A DNA stretch of 64,000 nt, taken from contig JAIBBZ010000005.1 of assembly GCA_019694435.1 (NCBI GenBank), forward strand, positions 124,001 to 188,000. Direction: 5' to 3'. The position numbers were made by a program, and so were the translations under genes. This document shows positions 1 to 8,507 of the stretch, piece by piece (position 1 is the first letter of the stretch; each line of letters opens with the position of its first letter). This DNA comes from Pirellulales bacterium. Lineage in GTDB: Bacteria; Planctomycetota; Planctomycetia; Pirellulales; JAEUIK01. Under the pieces are notes generated by a model. That model did no database searches. It was not told the DNA's origin and was given only the letters and a program-made list of their open reading frames with translations.

Positions 1-2
1 TG

Positions 3-320
3 CGCAATTTCGAGCTGTTCGACGCGCCGCACGTGGCCATCGTCTGCATGGAGAAATACTACGGGCTCGGCGTCGCGCTCGACGTCGGCATGTGGGTCCA
101 GACCTTCATGCTGGCCCTCTGGTCGCGTGGCGTGCAATCGTGCCCGCAGGCCAGCCTGCGGCAGTACCCGACGATTTTCAAATCGGTGCTCGGGATCCCG
201 GACGAGCTGCGCATGTTGTGCGGCGTGACGTTCGGCTACGAAGACCCGGCGGTACCGGCCAACCGCACGCGTCAAACCCGTGAGCCGATCGACGCGAACG
301 TGGTGTTTGTCGACGCGTGA
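3..320 (+). CDS. nitroreductase family protein, C-terminal part (5' truncated by window edge)
   Basis: The reading frame is open from the first bases of the window, so only the last ~105 residues of the protein are present. The visible part has the segments MEKYYGLGVALDVGMW and CPQASLRQYP followed by an acidic-aromatic region ending in NVVFVD, which matches the C-terminal half of NfsA/NfnB-type flavin (FMN) nitroreductases. These enzymes reduce nitro compounds or quinones with NAD(P)H as homodimers in the cytoplasm. The FMN-binding N-terminal Arg/Ser motif lies outside the window, so substrate and subfamily cannot be judged. It converges on the DUF1801 gene with only ~28 bp between stops. The family call is by recognition of the fold's conserved C-terminus. 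Confidence 0.75.
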   Translation, partial: RNFELFDAPHVAIVCMEKYYGLGVALDVGMWVQTFMLALWSRGVQSCPQASLRQYPTIFKSVLGIPDELRMLCGVTFGYEDPAVPANRTRQTREPIDANVVFVDA

Positions 321-348
321 GCGCGACGAGACGCGCGAAGGGAGATCG

Positions 349-789
349 TTACGTCAGCCATCCGGGCAGCGCCGCGGCCTGCTTGACCCACTTCGACATT
401 TGTGCTTCGTCGAGTTGATCGCCTGCGCGGATGTCGATCCAGCGCGCGTCCTTGCTGCGCTCGGTGCCACCAGGCGGGACCGGTCGCAGCGAGGCGCCGG
501 TGAAAAACGTCACCTTCACGTAGTGGGTAAATACGTGGAACGACAGGAACCAGCCGTGGCCTTCGATCCCATAAAAGGGTGAATTCCACTTCACGGCCTT
601 ACGCACCTTGGGCGCGGACTTCACGATCAGCGCGTCGAGCCGCTTGCCGAGGTCGCGCTTCCAGCCCGGCATTGCGGCGATATACGCCTGCACGGGCGCA
701 TCGCCGTCGGCCTTGGCGATTTGCGGATTGCCGCCCGAAAGCAGCACGACGCCTTTCTTGGCCTTGGGCTTCGCCTTGTTCTCGGTCAT
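349..789 (-). CDS. DUF1801 (YdhG-like) domain protein
   Basis: A 146-aa protein. The N-terminus is Lys/Ala-rich (MTENKAKPKAKKG), followed by the DUF1801 pattern: a helix around VQAYIAAMPGWKRDLGKRLD, then KAVKWNSPFYGIEGHGWFLSF and a C-terminal VKVTFFTGASL segment. Family members are small cytoplasmic proteins of unknown biochemical role with the YdhG/DUF1801 fold; some are annotated only as conserved hypothetical. An upstream in-frame start exists 28 codons earlier, but the chosen ATG has an AAGAGAA Shine-Dalgarno-like sequence just before it and the extension looks like non-coding composition. The gene stands alone between convergent and tandem neighbours, so context gives no role. Confidence 0.8.
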   Translation of the reverse strand: MTENKAKPKAKKGVVLLSGGNPQIAKADGDAPVQAYIAAMPGWKRDLGKRLDALIVKSAPKVRKAVKWNSPFYGIEGHGWFLSFHVFTHYVKVTFFTGASLRPVPPGGTERSKDARWIDIRAGDQLDEAQMSKWVKQAAALPGWLT

Positions 790-903
790 CGATCGTTCTC
801 TTGCTGCACCAACGAAAAGGCGCAGGCGCCCAACATTCGGCGAGCCGTTCGCAGCGAGCGGAAGGCCCGTCAACGATTGGCGTTGTTCAAAGCGCAGCCG
901 GGC

Positions 904-1674
904 CTATTTCGGCGCCATGCGGATGGCGCCGTCGAGGCGGATGCATTCGCCGTTGATCATCGGGTTTTCGATGATGTGACAGGCCAAGGCGGCGTACTCC
1001 TTGGGCTGGCCCAGCCGTGACGGGAACGGCACCTGCGCCCCCAGCGACTTCTTGGCCTCGTCCGGCAGGGCCTGCATCATCGGCGTATCGAACAGGCCCG
1101 GCGCGACGGTCACGACGCGGATGCCGAAACGGGCCAGTTCACGGGCGATCGGCAGGGTCATCGCCACGACGCCCCCTTTCGAGGCCGAGTAAGCGGCCTG
1201 GCCGATCTGGCCGTCGAACGCGGCGACCGAGGCCGTGTTGATGATCACGCCGCGCTCGTTGTCTTCGTTCACCGGCGGCGCGCCGGTCATGGCCGCGCCC
1301 ACCAGCCGGATGACGTTGAAGGTCCCGATCAGGTTGATGTTCACGATCGTCGTGAACAGCTCCAGATCATGCGGGCCCTCCTTCGGGCAGACCCGCGCGG
1401 CCCAGCCGACGCCCGCGCAGTTGATCGCGCCGTGCAGGCCGCCGAAGTGGCTTTGCGCGGCGGCGATGCAGGCCTGCACCTGCTCGGTCTTGCTGACGTC
1501 GGTCGCCAGGAATCGGGCCGACGAGCCCAGCTCTTTCACCAGGGCTTGACCTTGCTCGTCCTTCAAGTCGGCGATGATCGCATTGCCGCCCTTGGCGAGA
1601 ATCTGGCGCACCGTGGCCTCGCCGAGGCCCGAAGCTCCGCCGGTCACCAGAAACGTCTTACCTTGAATATCCAT
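904..1674 (-). CDS. SDR-family 3-hydroxyacyl-CoA dehydrogenase (type 2 / HSD10-like)
   Basis: A 256-aa short-chain dehydrogenase. The NAD-binding motif TGGASGLG is at residues 11-18, NCAG at 85-88, and the catalytic residues are Ser149, Tyr162 and Lys166 (YSASK). The insertion with [13 protein letters not shown] and the C-terminal [12 protein letters not shown] segment are typical of type 2 3-hydroxyacyl-CoA dehydrogenases (HSD17B10-like), which oxidise 3-hydroxyacyl-CoA, including 2-methyl-3-hydroxybutyryl-CoA from isoleucine. It is the last gene of a minus-strand group with an acyl-CoA dehydrogenase, ligase and thiolase, supporting a role in acyl-CoA oxidation. A longer open frame extends upstream (to 1989) but that part is antisense to the thiolase and is not credible. 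Substrate range is inference. Confidence 0.85.
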   Translation of the reverse strand: MDIQGKTFLVTGGASGLGEATVRQILAKGGNAIIADLKDEQGQALVKELGSSARFLATDVSKTEQVQACIAAAQSHFGGLHGAINCAGVGWAARVCPKEGPHDLELFTTIVNINLIGTFNVIRLVGAAMTGAPPVNEDNERGVIINTASVAAFDGQIGQAAYSASKGGVVAMTLPIARELARFGIRVVTVAPGLFDTPMMQALPDEAKKSLGAQVPFPSRLGQPKEYAALACHIIENPMINGECIRLDGAIRMAPK

Positions 1675-1784
1675 GCGCGCGGGTTTCCCAGAAGGTGTGC
1701 TTCGAGTTGCAATAAAACCTGGAGGCAATGATTCCTGGCGGCCTGGTCGCGGATGCGCTGGAATTCGTCCCGGGCCGGGTGAAA

Positions 1785-2939
1785 CTAGAGCCGTTCGATG
1801 ATCGTGCACGTGGCCTGACCGTGGCCGATGCACATGGTCTGCAGGCCGATGCGCCCGCCCGTGGCTTCGAGCCCGGCCAGCATCTTCGACATCAGGCCGG
1901 CTCCGGTGCCGCCCAGCGGATGGCCGTGAGCGATCGCGCCGCCCCAGGGATTGACCTTGGCCATATCGGGCTTGAGCTCGCGGGCCCAACCGAGCACGAC
2001 CGTGGCAAACGCTTCGTTGATCTCGATCCAGTCGATGTCCTTGATCGTCAAACCGGCGCGCTTCAGCGCCTTTTGCGTGGCGGGAATCACGCCGGCCAAT
2101 TGCAGGGTCGGATCGTCGCCCACGGCCACGCGTGCCAGGAACCTTGCACGCGGCTTGAGGCCTTCGCTCCGCGAGACTTCGTCGCTGGCGATCAACACGG
2201 CCGCGGCCCCGTCGGAAATCTGGCTGCTGTTCGCGGCCGTCACGACACCGTTGCCGTCCGGGCGAAACACCGTGGCCAGCGAAGCCATCTTGGCCCGATC
2301 AACCACGTCGCGCACGCCCTCGTCGCGGGTCACGTCGATCTTTTTGCCTTCCTTGTCGACCCCTGTGGTCGGCAACAGCTCTTTGTTGCGATTCTCCTTG
2401 GCGGCGCGGCTGGCGCGGGCATGGCTCTCGATCGAGAAATCGTCGACGTCCTGCCGGGTGATGTTCCATTTCTCGGCCATCCGCTCGGCGCTTTCGCCTT
2501 GATGCACCAATTCGAATTGCTTGAACAGGGCCGGGTTCAAGTTGCCCAGGTCGCCCACGTCGCTGAACATGGGGGCCCGCGTCATGCTCTCGATGCCGCA
2601 GCCGATGGCGAAATCGGAGTCGCCGGCGGCCACTTCCTGCGCGGCGAAATGGATCGCCTGCTGGCTCGAGCCGCACATGCGGTTCAGGCTCACGGCCGGC
2701 ACGTGCACGGGAAAGCCCGCCAGCAACACGCCCAGGCGGCCGATGTTGGCCCCCTGCTGACCGGCCTGGGTGACGCAACCGGTGACAACGTCGTCGATCT
2801 TGGCTGGATCGACCTTGGCGCGCTCGAGCAGCCCCTTGAGCGTGTGGGCCAGTAAGGCGTCAGGATGGGTTTCGCGATAGGCGCCATCGCGGCGGCCAAA
2901 CGGCGTGCGGACGGCCTCGACGATCACAGGTTGCGGCAT
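1785..2939 (-). CDS. thiolase (acetyl-CoA acyltransferase)
   Basis: A 384-aa protein of normal thiolase length. The nucleophilic cysteine is Cys89 in [12 protein letters not shown], the NEAF motif is at 308-311, the catalytic His338 sits in [11 protein letters not shown], and the second active-site cysteine is Cys370 in TMCIGHGQ. Thiolases cleave 3-ketoacyl-CoA with CoA to acetyl-CoA plus a shortened acyl-CoA, or run the reverse condensation. The ATG is preceded by a GAGGAGT ribosome-binding site. Position between an acyl-CoA ligase and a hydroxyacyl-CoA dehydrogenase argues for the degradative, last step of beta-oxidation. Whether it prefers straight-chain or branched-chain substrates cannot be read from the sequence. 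Confidence 0.9.
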   Translation of the reverse strand: MPQPVIVEAVRTPFGRRDGAYRETHPDALLAHTLKGLLERAKVDPAKIDDVVTGCVTQAGQQGANIGRLGVLLAGFPVHVPAVSLNRMCGSSQQAIHFAAQEVAAGDSDFAIGCGIESMTRAPMFSDVGDLGNLNPALFKQFELVHQGESAERMAEKWNITRQDVDDFSIESHARASRAAKENRNKELLPTTGVDKEGKKIDVTRDEGVRDVVDRAKMASLATVFRPDGNGVVTAANSSQISDGAAAVLIASDEVSRSEGLKPRARFLARVAVGDDPTLQLAGVIPATQKALKRAGLTIKDIDWIEINEAFATVVLGWARELKPDMAKVNPWGGAIAHGHPLGGTGAGLMSKMLAGLEATGGRIGLQTMCIGHGQATCTIIERL

Positions 2940-3008
2940 GGCTCGATACTCCTCGCGCGGCGTCGGGCCGCGGATCGAAAGAACGTGTCGGGTAGATGCG
3001 TGGGACGG

Positions 3009-4643
3009 TCAGGTCGAACCGCGGCCCTCAGTATAATGGTCGCGAAACTGCTCGCGTAGCGCCGACTTGAGGAACTTCCCCGCCGAGGTGCGGGGAATCG
3101 CCGTGACAAACTCGACGCAATCGGGCAGCCACCATTTGGCGAATTGTGGTCGCAGAAACTCGATCAATTCCTCGCTCGTGGCCCGGCCTTCCGGCTTCAA
3201 GACTACCACGGCCAGCGGGCGCTCCTGCCATTTGGGGTGGGCGACGGGAATCACGGCTGCCTCGGCCACGGCCGGGTGCCCCATCAGCGCGTTTTCCAAT
3301 GCCACCGAGCTGATCCACTCGCCGCCCGACTTGATCACATCCTTGGCCCGGTCTTGCAGTTGGATGCAGCCGTCGGGCTCAATGGCCACGATGTCGCCGG
3401 TGCGAAACCAGCCGTCTTCGGTAAACGACGCCGCCCCGCTGGGACAGTCGTAATAGCTGGCGGCCACCCAGGGCCCGCGGACTTCGAGCTCGCCCATCGA
3501 TTGCCCGTCCCAGGGGACTTCGCCGTTCTCGTTGCGGCCGCGGACTTCGACAAACGCCACCGGACCGCCCTGCTTGGCGCGGTAGGCAAATTGCGCGTCC
3601 TCGCCCGCGTTGCGCAGCCGGCTCGGGACGTTCGAAATGGTGCCCATCGGGCTCAGCTCGGTCATACCCCAGGCGTGCAGCACGTGCAGCCCATGCCGGC
3701 GTTGAAAGCCTTCGATCATCGAACGCGGCGCGGCCGAGCCGCCGACGATCATGGCCCGTAGCGACGACAGGTCGAAACGTTTCGGGTCTTTGTCGAGGAT
3801 CTGCAACATGCCGAGCCAGATCGTCGGCACGCCGGCCGTGAGCGTCACGCGTTCGCGAGCCAACAAGTCGAGCAGGCTGGGCGGGTCGAGGTGCGGCCCG
3901 GGAAACACCTGCGTCGCGCCGACCAGCGCGCAACTGAAGGGCAGCCCCCACGCGTTGGCATGAAACATCGGCACCACGGGCAAGCAGACGTCGGCCTCGC
4001 ACACGCCGTGCGCGTCGACCATCGTGGTCACCAACGAGTGCAAGGTGATGGCGCGGTGCGAGTAGAGCACGCCCTTGGGCCGGCCCGTGGTCCCCGAGGT
4101 GTAGCACATCGCGGCGGCCTGCTGTTCGTCGAGTTCGGGCCACTCGAAGCGTCGTCCTTCGACCGACGCGAGCAGGTCCTCGTAATCGAGCATCCCGGGC
4201 GGCGGGCGGTGCCCCGGCTCGCAGACGACGATCACGTGCTCGAACCCGGCCGCCGCGCGGAACTGGTCGAGCAGCGGCAACAGCGACTCGTCGACAATCA
4301 CGGCGCGGTCGCCGGCGTGCTTGGCGATGTATCCCAGGTCGTTGGGGTGCAAGCGGAGATTGAGCGTGTGCAGCACGGCACCGGCGCAGGGAATGCCGAA
4401 GTACGCCTCGAGATGCTGGTAGTGGTTCCAGCAGAGCGTGCCGACGCGATCTCCGGAGCCGATGCCCAGGTTGGCCAGCGCCAGCGACAATCGCTGCATG
4501 CGGTCCAGCATGTCGCCGTAGGTGTAGCGATGGATCGACTTGTCCGTGCGCTGCGTGACGATGGGCTTGTCGCGAAACCGCTGCTGGCAGCGGCGCAGCA
4601 TAGCGGGCAGCGTCAGCTGAAAGTCCATCATCAGTCCGTGCAT
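3009..4643 (-). CDS. AMP-dependent acyl-CoA synthetase/ligase
   Basis: A 544-aa ANL-superfamily adenylating enzyme. It carries the phosphate-binding motif YTSGTTGRPKGVLYSH, the WGMTE adenine-side motif, GWFRTGDIVAIEPDG, the hinge region DRAKDVIKSGGEWIS and the C-terminal catalytic lysine in PRTSAGKFLK. It activates a carboxylic acid to acyl-AMP and then acyl-CoA; the overall length and the DRAKDVIKSGGEWIS form suggest a medium/long-chain fatty acid ligase (FadD3/AlkK-like). The start is supported by GGGAGA about 9 bases upstream; a second ATG pair lies 4-5 codons in. The frame stays open far upstream antisense-like through the acyl-CoA dehydrogenase gene, but that part encodes no recognisable protein. 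It lies 44 bp behind the dehydrogenase gene, so co-transcription is likely. Confidence 0.9.
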   Translation of the reverse strand: MHGLMMDFQLTLPAMLRRCQQRFRDKPIVTQRTDKSIHRYTYGDMLDRMQRLSLALANLGIGSGDRVGTLCWNHYQHLEAYFGIPCAGAVLHTLNLRLHPNDLGYIAKHAGDRAVIVDESLLPLLDQFRAAAGFEHVIVVCEPGHRPPPGMLDYEDLLASVEGRRFEWPELDEQQAAAMCYTSGTTGRPKGVLYSHRAITLHSLVTTMVDAHGVCEADVCLPVVPMFHANAWGLPFSCALVGATQVFPGPHLDPPSLLDLLARERVTLTAGVPTIWLGMLQILDKDPKRFDLSSLRAMIVGGSAAPRSMIEGFQRRHGLHVLHAWGMTELSPMGTISNVPSRLRNAGEDAQFAYRAKQGGPVAFVEVRGRNENGEVPWDGQSMGELEVRGPWVAASYYDCPSGAASFTEDGWFRTGDIVAIEPDGCIQLQDRAKDVIKSGGEWISSVALENALMGHPAVAEAAVIPVAHPKWQERPLAVVVLKPEGRATSEELIEFLRPQFAKWWLPDCVEFVTAIPRTSAGKFLKSALREQFRDHYTEGRGST

Positions 4644-4687
4644 GTGCGGAGATCTCCCAGAGGGTCGCGCGGGGCCGGCGCAGGCGG

Positions 4688-5824
4688 TTACTTGCGGCTC
4701 AGTTCGCGGGCAATGATGTTGCGCTGAATTTCGCTCGTGCCTTCGTAGATTTGCAGCACCTTGGCGTCGCGATAGAGCTTCTCGACGGGAAACTCGGTGC
4801 TGTAGCCCATGCCGCCGAAGACCTGGACAGCTTCGCTCGCGGCCCAGGTGGCCGAGTCGGCGGCAAAAGCCTTGGCATAGGCGGCTTGCATCGTGTTCCG
4901 CTGGCCCGAGTCGATCAGCCAAGAGGCTTCGAGCGTCAGCAGCCGCGCCGCTTCGAGCCGGATCGCCATGTCGGCCAGCTTGTGGCCGATCGCCTGATGC
5001 GCGATGAGCGGCTGTCCCATCGAGGTGCGCTCCTTGGCATAGGCCAGCGCTTCGTCCAGGCAGCGCTGGATCAGGCCCACCGCCGAGGCGGCGATCATCG
5101 GTCGCGAACGATCGAAGACCCGCATGGCGATTTGGAACCCGGCACCTTCTTCGCCCAGCAGCCGCGCGGGCTCCAGTTCGACGTCGACGAAATTCAACTC
5201 CGCGGCGGGTGAGGCGCGCTGGCCGAGTTTTTCCAGCTTGCGGCCGACCGTCACGCCCGGCTGATCCAGGTCGACGACGAAGGCCGAGATGCCGTGATGT
5301 CGTTGCGTCGGATCGGTCTTGGCAAACACGATGGCAAAGCTCGACACCGTGGCATTGCTGATCCAGATCTTCGTACCGTTGAGCAAATAGCGGTCGCCGC
5401 GGCGCAGCGCGGTCGACTGGATGCCGGCGACGTCCGATCCGGCGGCCGGTTCGGTCGCGGCGTAGCAACCGAATTGACCGCTGGTGAGCCGGCCGAGGTA
5501 TTCGCGCTTTTGCGCTTCGGTCCCGGCCACGGCCAGCGCATCGGCCGAGACGGCGTTCAGTCCCAGCGCACCGCCGATGCCCGTGCAGCCCCAGGCCAAC
5601 TGTTCGGTGACGACGGCCAGGTCGAGCACGCCCAATCCCGCGCCGCCGTAGGCCGGCGCAACCGTCAGGTTCACCAGCCCCAGCTCTCGGGCCCGCGCGT
5701 ACAGCTCGTGCGGAAAGCTCTGTTCGCGGTCGTGCTTGGCCGCAACGGGGACAATTTCCTTGGCCGCAAAATTATGGGCCAGGTCGCGGATCAACCGCTG
5801 TTCTTGCGAAAGTTGAAAGTCCAT
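4688..5824 (-). CDS. acyl-CoA dehydrogenase
   Basis: A 378-aa FAD-dependent acyl-CoA dehydrogenase. Visible signatures are [11 protein letters not shown] (residues 121-131), GTKIWISNA (150-158), [10 protein letters not shown] and the C-terminal [22 protein letters not shown], with the catalytic base at Glu361 in [11 protein letters not shown], as in short/medium-chain enzymes. It introduces the alpha-beta double bond in acyl-CoA and passes electrons to ETF. The start MDFQLS was chosen because AGGA lies 8 bases upstream; a start six codons earlier is possible. It is the first gene of the minus-strand acyl-CoA group. Substrate length or branching is not determined. Confidence 0.9.
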   Translation of the reverse strand: MDFQLSQEQRLIRDLAHNFAAKEIVPVAAKHDREQSFPHELYARARELGLVNLTVAPAYGGAGLGVLDLAVVTEQLAWGCTGIGGALGLNAVSADALAVAGTEAQKREYLGRLTSGQFGCYAATEPAAGSDVAGIQSTALRRGDRYLLNGTKIWISNATVSSFAIVFAKTDPTQRHHGISAFVVDLDQPGVTVGRKLEKLGQRASPAAELNFVDVELEPARLLGEEGAGFQIAMRVFDRSRPMIAASAVGLIQRCLDEALAYAKERTSMGQPLIAHQAIGHKLADMAIRLEAARLLTLEASWLIDSGQRNTMQAAYAKAFAADSATWAASEAVQVFGGMGYSTEFPVEKLYRDAKVLQIYEGTSEIQRNIIARELSRK

Positions 5825-5933
5825 CGACGCATCCTGGCGCAAGCGGCGGCCGTAGCCTGCCGCGATCTCGAAACTCCCCCAAACCGGCCCGCATTATGGT
5901 CTCAGGCTGCGGCGAGAGGGAGGGCGCGCGAGA

Positions 5934-6413
5934 TTATTCGGCCAGCCGCTCGATCTCCGTGTCGAAGCGCACCGCCACGACAATCCACCGGCCGGGGTCG
6001 TTGGCCGCGGCCGTGCGATCGAACGTGCGGTAGACGGTGAAATACCAGACCACCGGAAAGGTTTCGCATTTATAGAGATACTTGAGCACCAAGACGTCGG
6101 TGCCGATGCGCCGGGCCGTGATCTGCTCGAAATTGCGCGCGGGGCCATAGAGCCGCGCCAATTCGGGCGTCTTGGTGACCAGCGCGTCGACGGCCGCCGT
6201 CTGCTTTGCCAGCGGCGATCCCGCGAGCAGCCCGGTAAACGCGTCGCGCACGCGGTCGGCCGAAATATCGCGGAAAAACAGTTCGATCCGCTCCGTCACG
6301 GCATCGGGCACGGCGACCGGCGGGGGCTCGCTTGGCTGGGCGGCCAGGCTCGCGACCGGCGCGAAGCAGAGCCAGCCCAGGCAGACGATCGAGCAACGCA
6401 CTTGCGCGTTCAT
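5934..6413 (-). CDS. hypothetical secreted protein, ~159 aa
   Basis: The protein begins with a clear signal peptide: MNAQVRC, then a hydrophobic stretch to SLAAQ, with a likely cleavage after Ala. The mature part is about 130 residues and contains VTERIELFFRDIS, TKTPELARLYGPARNFEQ and a beta-rich tail LKYLYKCETFPVVWYFTVYRTFDR. That tail suggests a small alpha+beta extracytoplasmic domain of the sort that measures or binds a ligand, but I do not recognise the family. The start was set by a strong AAGGAGG 10 bases before the chosen ATG; the longer frame would place that ribosome-binding site inside the gene. It lies between the acyl-CoA group and folC without a clear link to either. Confidence 0.65.
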   Translation of the reverse strand: MNAQVRCSIVCLGWLCFAPVASLAAQPSEPPPVAVPDAVTERIELFFRDISADRVRDAFTGLLAGSPLAKQTAAVDALVTKTPELARLYGPARNFEQITARRIGTDVLVLKYLYKCETFPVVWYFTVYRTFDRTAAANDPGRWIVVAVRFDTEIERLAE

Positions 6414-6455
6414 CGACAACGACCCTCCTTGGAACAACGATCGGGCTCGGGCGGT

Positions 6456-7880
6456 TTACACCAGCGAGCCGGGAATCTGGATCGGCCGTCCGTTGAACTC
6501 GGCCTGGATTTCCGCGGCGATGAAGAACGAACCTGTCACGCACAGCAAGTCGGCCGGGTCGAGCGACTCGCGCGCCGTCCGCCACGCCGCGAGGGGATCG
6601 GCCACGGCCAGGCAATCGGACCGGCCCAATTCCGCGGCGCAGGCGACGAGGCTTTCGGGCGACTGCGCGCGGGGATTGCTCAAGAACCGCGTCATCACGA
6701 CGCGCTCGAAGTGGGGGAGCAGCTCGCGCAGCATGCCGGGTGCGTCCTTGTCGCTACTCGTGGCGAACAGCAACGTCCGCCGGCGCGCCACGAAGCTCTC
6801 CTCGAGCGCCTGGAGCAGGGCCACGACCGACGCGACATTGTGTGCCGCGTCCACCACCACGGTCGGCTGCCGAGAGATCACCTCGATCCGCGCCGGCCAG
6901 CGCACCTGGGCCAATCCCCGGCGGATCGCCGCTTCGGGCAAGTCCCATCCCTGGCGGCGCAACTGTACCAGGGCGGCGATGGCCACGGCCGCATTGGCCG
7001 CCTGGTGCTGGCCGACCAACCCCAGCTCGACGTCCGCCAGGTGCGTTTTGCCGGCACCATCGTCGTAGTGAAAATCGATCGTCGGGCACTGATCGGCCAG
7101 ATCGAGCCGGGCAGGGGCATGATACTCGGCCTTGAATTCCACGTTGAGCTCGATCAGCGGCGCGCGACGTTCGCGGCAGATTTCGCAGATCGCGGCCCGC
7201 GCCGTGGGCTCGCCGACACCGCTCACGGTCGGTACCTGCGGCTTGACGATGCCGGCCTTTTCGCGGGCGATTAATTCCAGCGTGTTGCCCAACTGACGCG
7301 TGTGGTCGTAACTGATGCTCGTGATCAGCGCCGTGCGGGGTGTGACGACGTTGGTCGAGTCGAGGCGTCCGCCAAGCCCGACTTCGAGCACCGCGGCATC
7401 GACCCCTTGGCGCGCAAAATCGACCAGCGCCATGGCCGTCAAGACTTCGAAATAGGTAGGGGAGCGCAAATCGCTCTCTTCGCCTTGTGCGTCGAGCCAC
7501 TCGACCACGGGCCGGACGATTTCGACCAACTCGGCCAGCCGCTCGGGAGAGCAGGACACTCCGTCGATCGCCACGCGTTCTTCGACACGAAACAGGTGCG
7601 GCGAGCTGAACAGGCCCGTGCGGTAGCCGGCGGCGGTCAACACGGCCGCCGTCATCGCCGAGGTGGAACCTTTGCCCTTGGTGCCGGCGACGTGGACGAA
7701 ATTCAGCTCTTGGTGCGGCGAGCCGAGTTCTTCCAGCAGCCGCCGCATGCGATCGAGCTTCAGCACCCCGGCGCCATACGGCATCCGCAGCGACCGCTCG
7801 TAATTGATCCGCCCATAGAGGAACTCAAGGGCGGCTGCATAAGGACCCGAAGGGGGCTCGCCGGCGACGATCGGGTCCAT
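6456..7880 (-). CDS. folC: bifunctional folylpolyglutamate synthase / dihydrofolate synthase
   Basis: A 474-aa Mur-ligase-superfamily protein. The ATP-binding P-loop GTKGKGST is at residues 66-73, preceded by LNFVHVA and followed by FSSPHLFRVEERVAIDG. VGLGGRLDSTNVV, SISYDHTRQLGNTLELIAREKAGI and VVDAAHNVASV (start of the C-terminal domain) are all typical of FolC. The enzyme adds glutamate to dihydropteroate and to tetrahydrofolate in the cytoplasm. The ATG at 7880 has AAGAGA just upstream; a GTG six codons earlier is an alternative. It is transcribed in the same direction as the small secreted protein downstream, 42 bp apart, but no functional connection is evident. Confidence 0.92.
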   Translation of the reverse strand: MDPIVAGEPPSGPYAAALEFLYGRINYERSLRMPYGAGVLKLDRMRRLLEELGSPHQELNFVHVAGTKGKGSTSAMTAAVLTAAGYRTGLFSSPHLFRVEERVAIDGVSCSPERLAELVEIVRPVVEWLDAQGEESDLRSPTYFEVLTAMALVDFARQGVDAAVLEVGLGGRLDSTNVVTPRTALITSISYDHTRQLGNTLELIAREKAGIVKPQVPTVSGVGEPTARAAICEICRERRAPLIELNVEFKAEYHAPARLDLADQCPTIDFHYDDGAGKTHLADVELGLVGQHQAANAAVAIAALVQLRRQGWDLPEAAIRRGLAQVRWPARIEVISRQPTVVVDAAHNVASVVALLQALEESFVARRRTLLFATSSDKDAPGMLRELLPHFERVVMTRFLSNPRAQSPESLVACAAELGRSDCLAVADPLAAWRTARESLDPADLLCVTGSFFIAAEIQAEFNGRPIQIPGSLV

Positions 7881-7995
7881 CGGGTCTCTTGCCCGCACAA
7901 CAAAGGGTCTGAGAAGCGATGGCCCATTCTACCGACGTGCGTGTCGGTTGTCTGCTTGACCCAGCTTCGCGCGGCGGACCGCCGCGGCGAGCCGC

Positions 7996-8199
7996 TCAGG
8001 CGACCAATTCGCGCAGGCCGCGACCGCGTGCTTCGACGTGCAGCGACTCGCAAATCCGGCGGATCTCGTCGAGGTCGCGCCGCACCGTGTCGGCCAGCAG
8101 GCGCTCGTCGCGGCCGTCGGCCAACTCCCAGGCCTGGAACGATCGGGTCAGATGATCGAGCACGTCCTTCATCCACAAGAACTTGGCTCGTCGTTCCAT
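7996..8199 (-). CDS. small conserved-looking protein of unknown function, 67 aa
   Basis: A short soluble protein rich in charged helical residues (KDVLDHLTRSFQAWELAD, VRRDLDEIRRICESLH), with no signal peptide, cysteine pair or known motif. A good ribosome-binding site (AAAGGGAG) lies just upstream of the ATG, and the composition is that of a real helical protein rather than of antisense noise. I cannot assign a family. It precedes folC by ~115 bp on the same strand. It could be a small helical adaptor, but this is only a guess from composition. Confidence 0.5.
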   Translation of the reverse strand: MERRAKFLWMKDVLDHLTRSFQAWELADGRDERLLADTVRRDLDEIRRICESLHVEARGRGLRELVA

Positions 8200-8507
8200 G
8201 ACAGGCTCCCTTTGCAGCGGCGAGGAAAGGCGTTTCGGGTCAAACGCCCCGGGCCAAGGGCAACTCTCATGCCGCCAACCAGGCTGGCAATGCTGGCGCG
8301 CGGCCAGTCTTGAATCCTAAGCGACTTGCAATGAAGTACTTGGGGCGAGAGCACCGCGCTTGGCGGCACTCGCATCTAGCGCCAGCATCGTGCCGTGCGT
8401 TGTAAGAATTGCAAGGCGATCTGGGTACGGCCGAGGTTTCGGCCGTACCCAGATCGGTTGCGTCAGGAGGTTCGCGGCGGCATGTCGCCGTAGCAAGCAG
8501 CGACCGT
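8200..8507. other. intergenic region without a supported gene
   Basis: This 308-bp gap separates the DUF1559 gene (which ends at 8508 on the minus strand) from the 67-aa gene. Its only notable content is a perfect 18-bp inverted repeat at 8417-8456, listed separately. A short minus-strand open frame runs through it (8317-8568), but it overlaps the end of the DUF1559 gene and is not supported. Confidence 0.5.
8417..8456 (-). terminator. perfect 18-bp stem, 4-base loop hairpin behind the DUF1559 gene
   Basis: The left arm CGATCTGGGTACGGCCGA (8417-8434) is followed by a GGTT loop and the exact reverse complement of the arm (8439-8456). The hairpin lies 51 bp beyond the stop codon of the DUF1559 gene in the direction of its transcription. 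There is no convincing T-tract after it, so it may stabilise the mRNA 3' end rather than act as a classical intrinsic terminator. Its function is inferred. Confidence 0.5.

Noticed and set aside
3009-5468. Very long minus-strand frame of 819 codons extending upstream of the acyl-CoA ligase
   Set aside because: The first part reads through the acyl-CoA dehydrogenase gene in another frame and has no protein-like content; only the last 544 codons encode a ligase.
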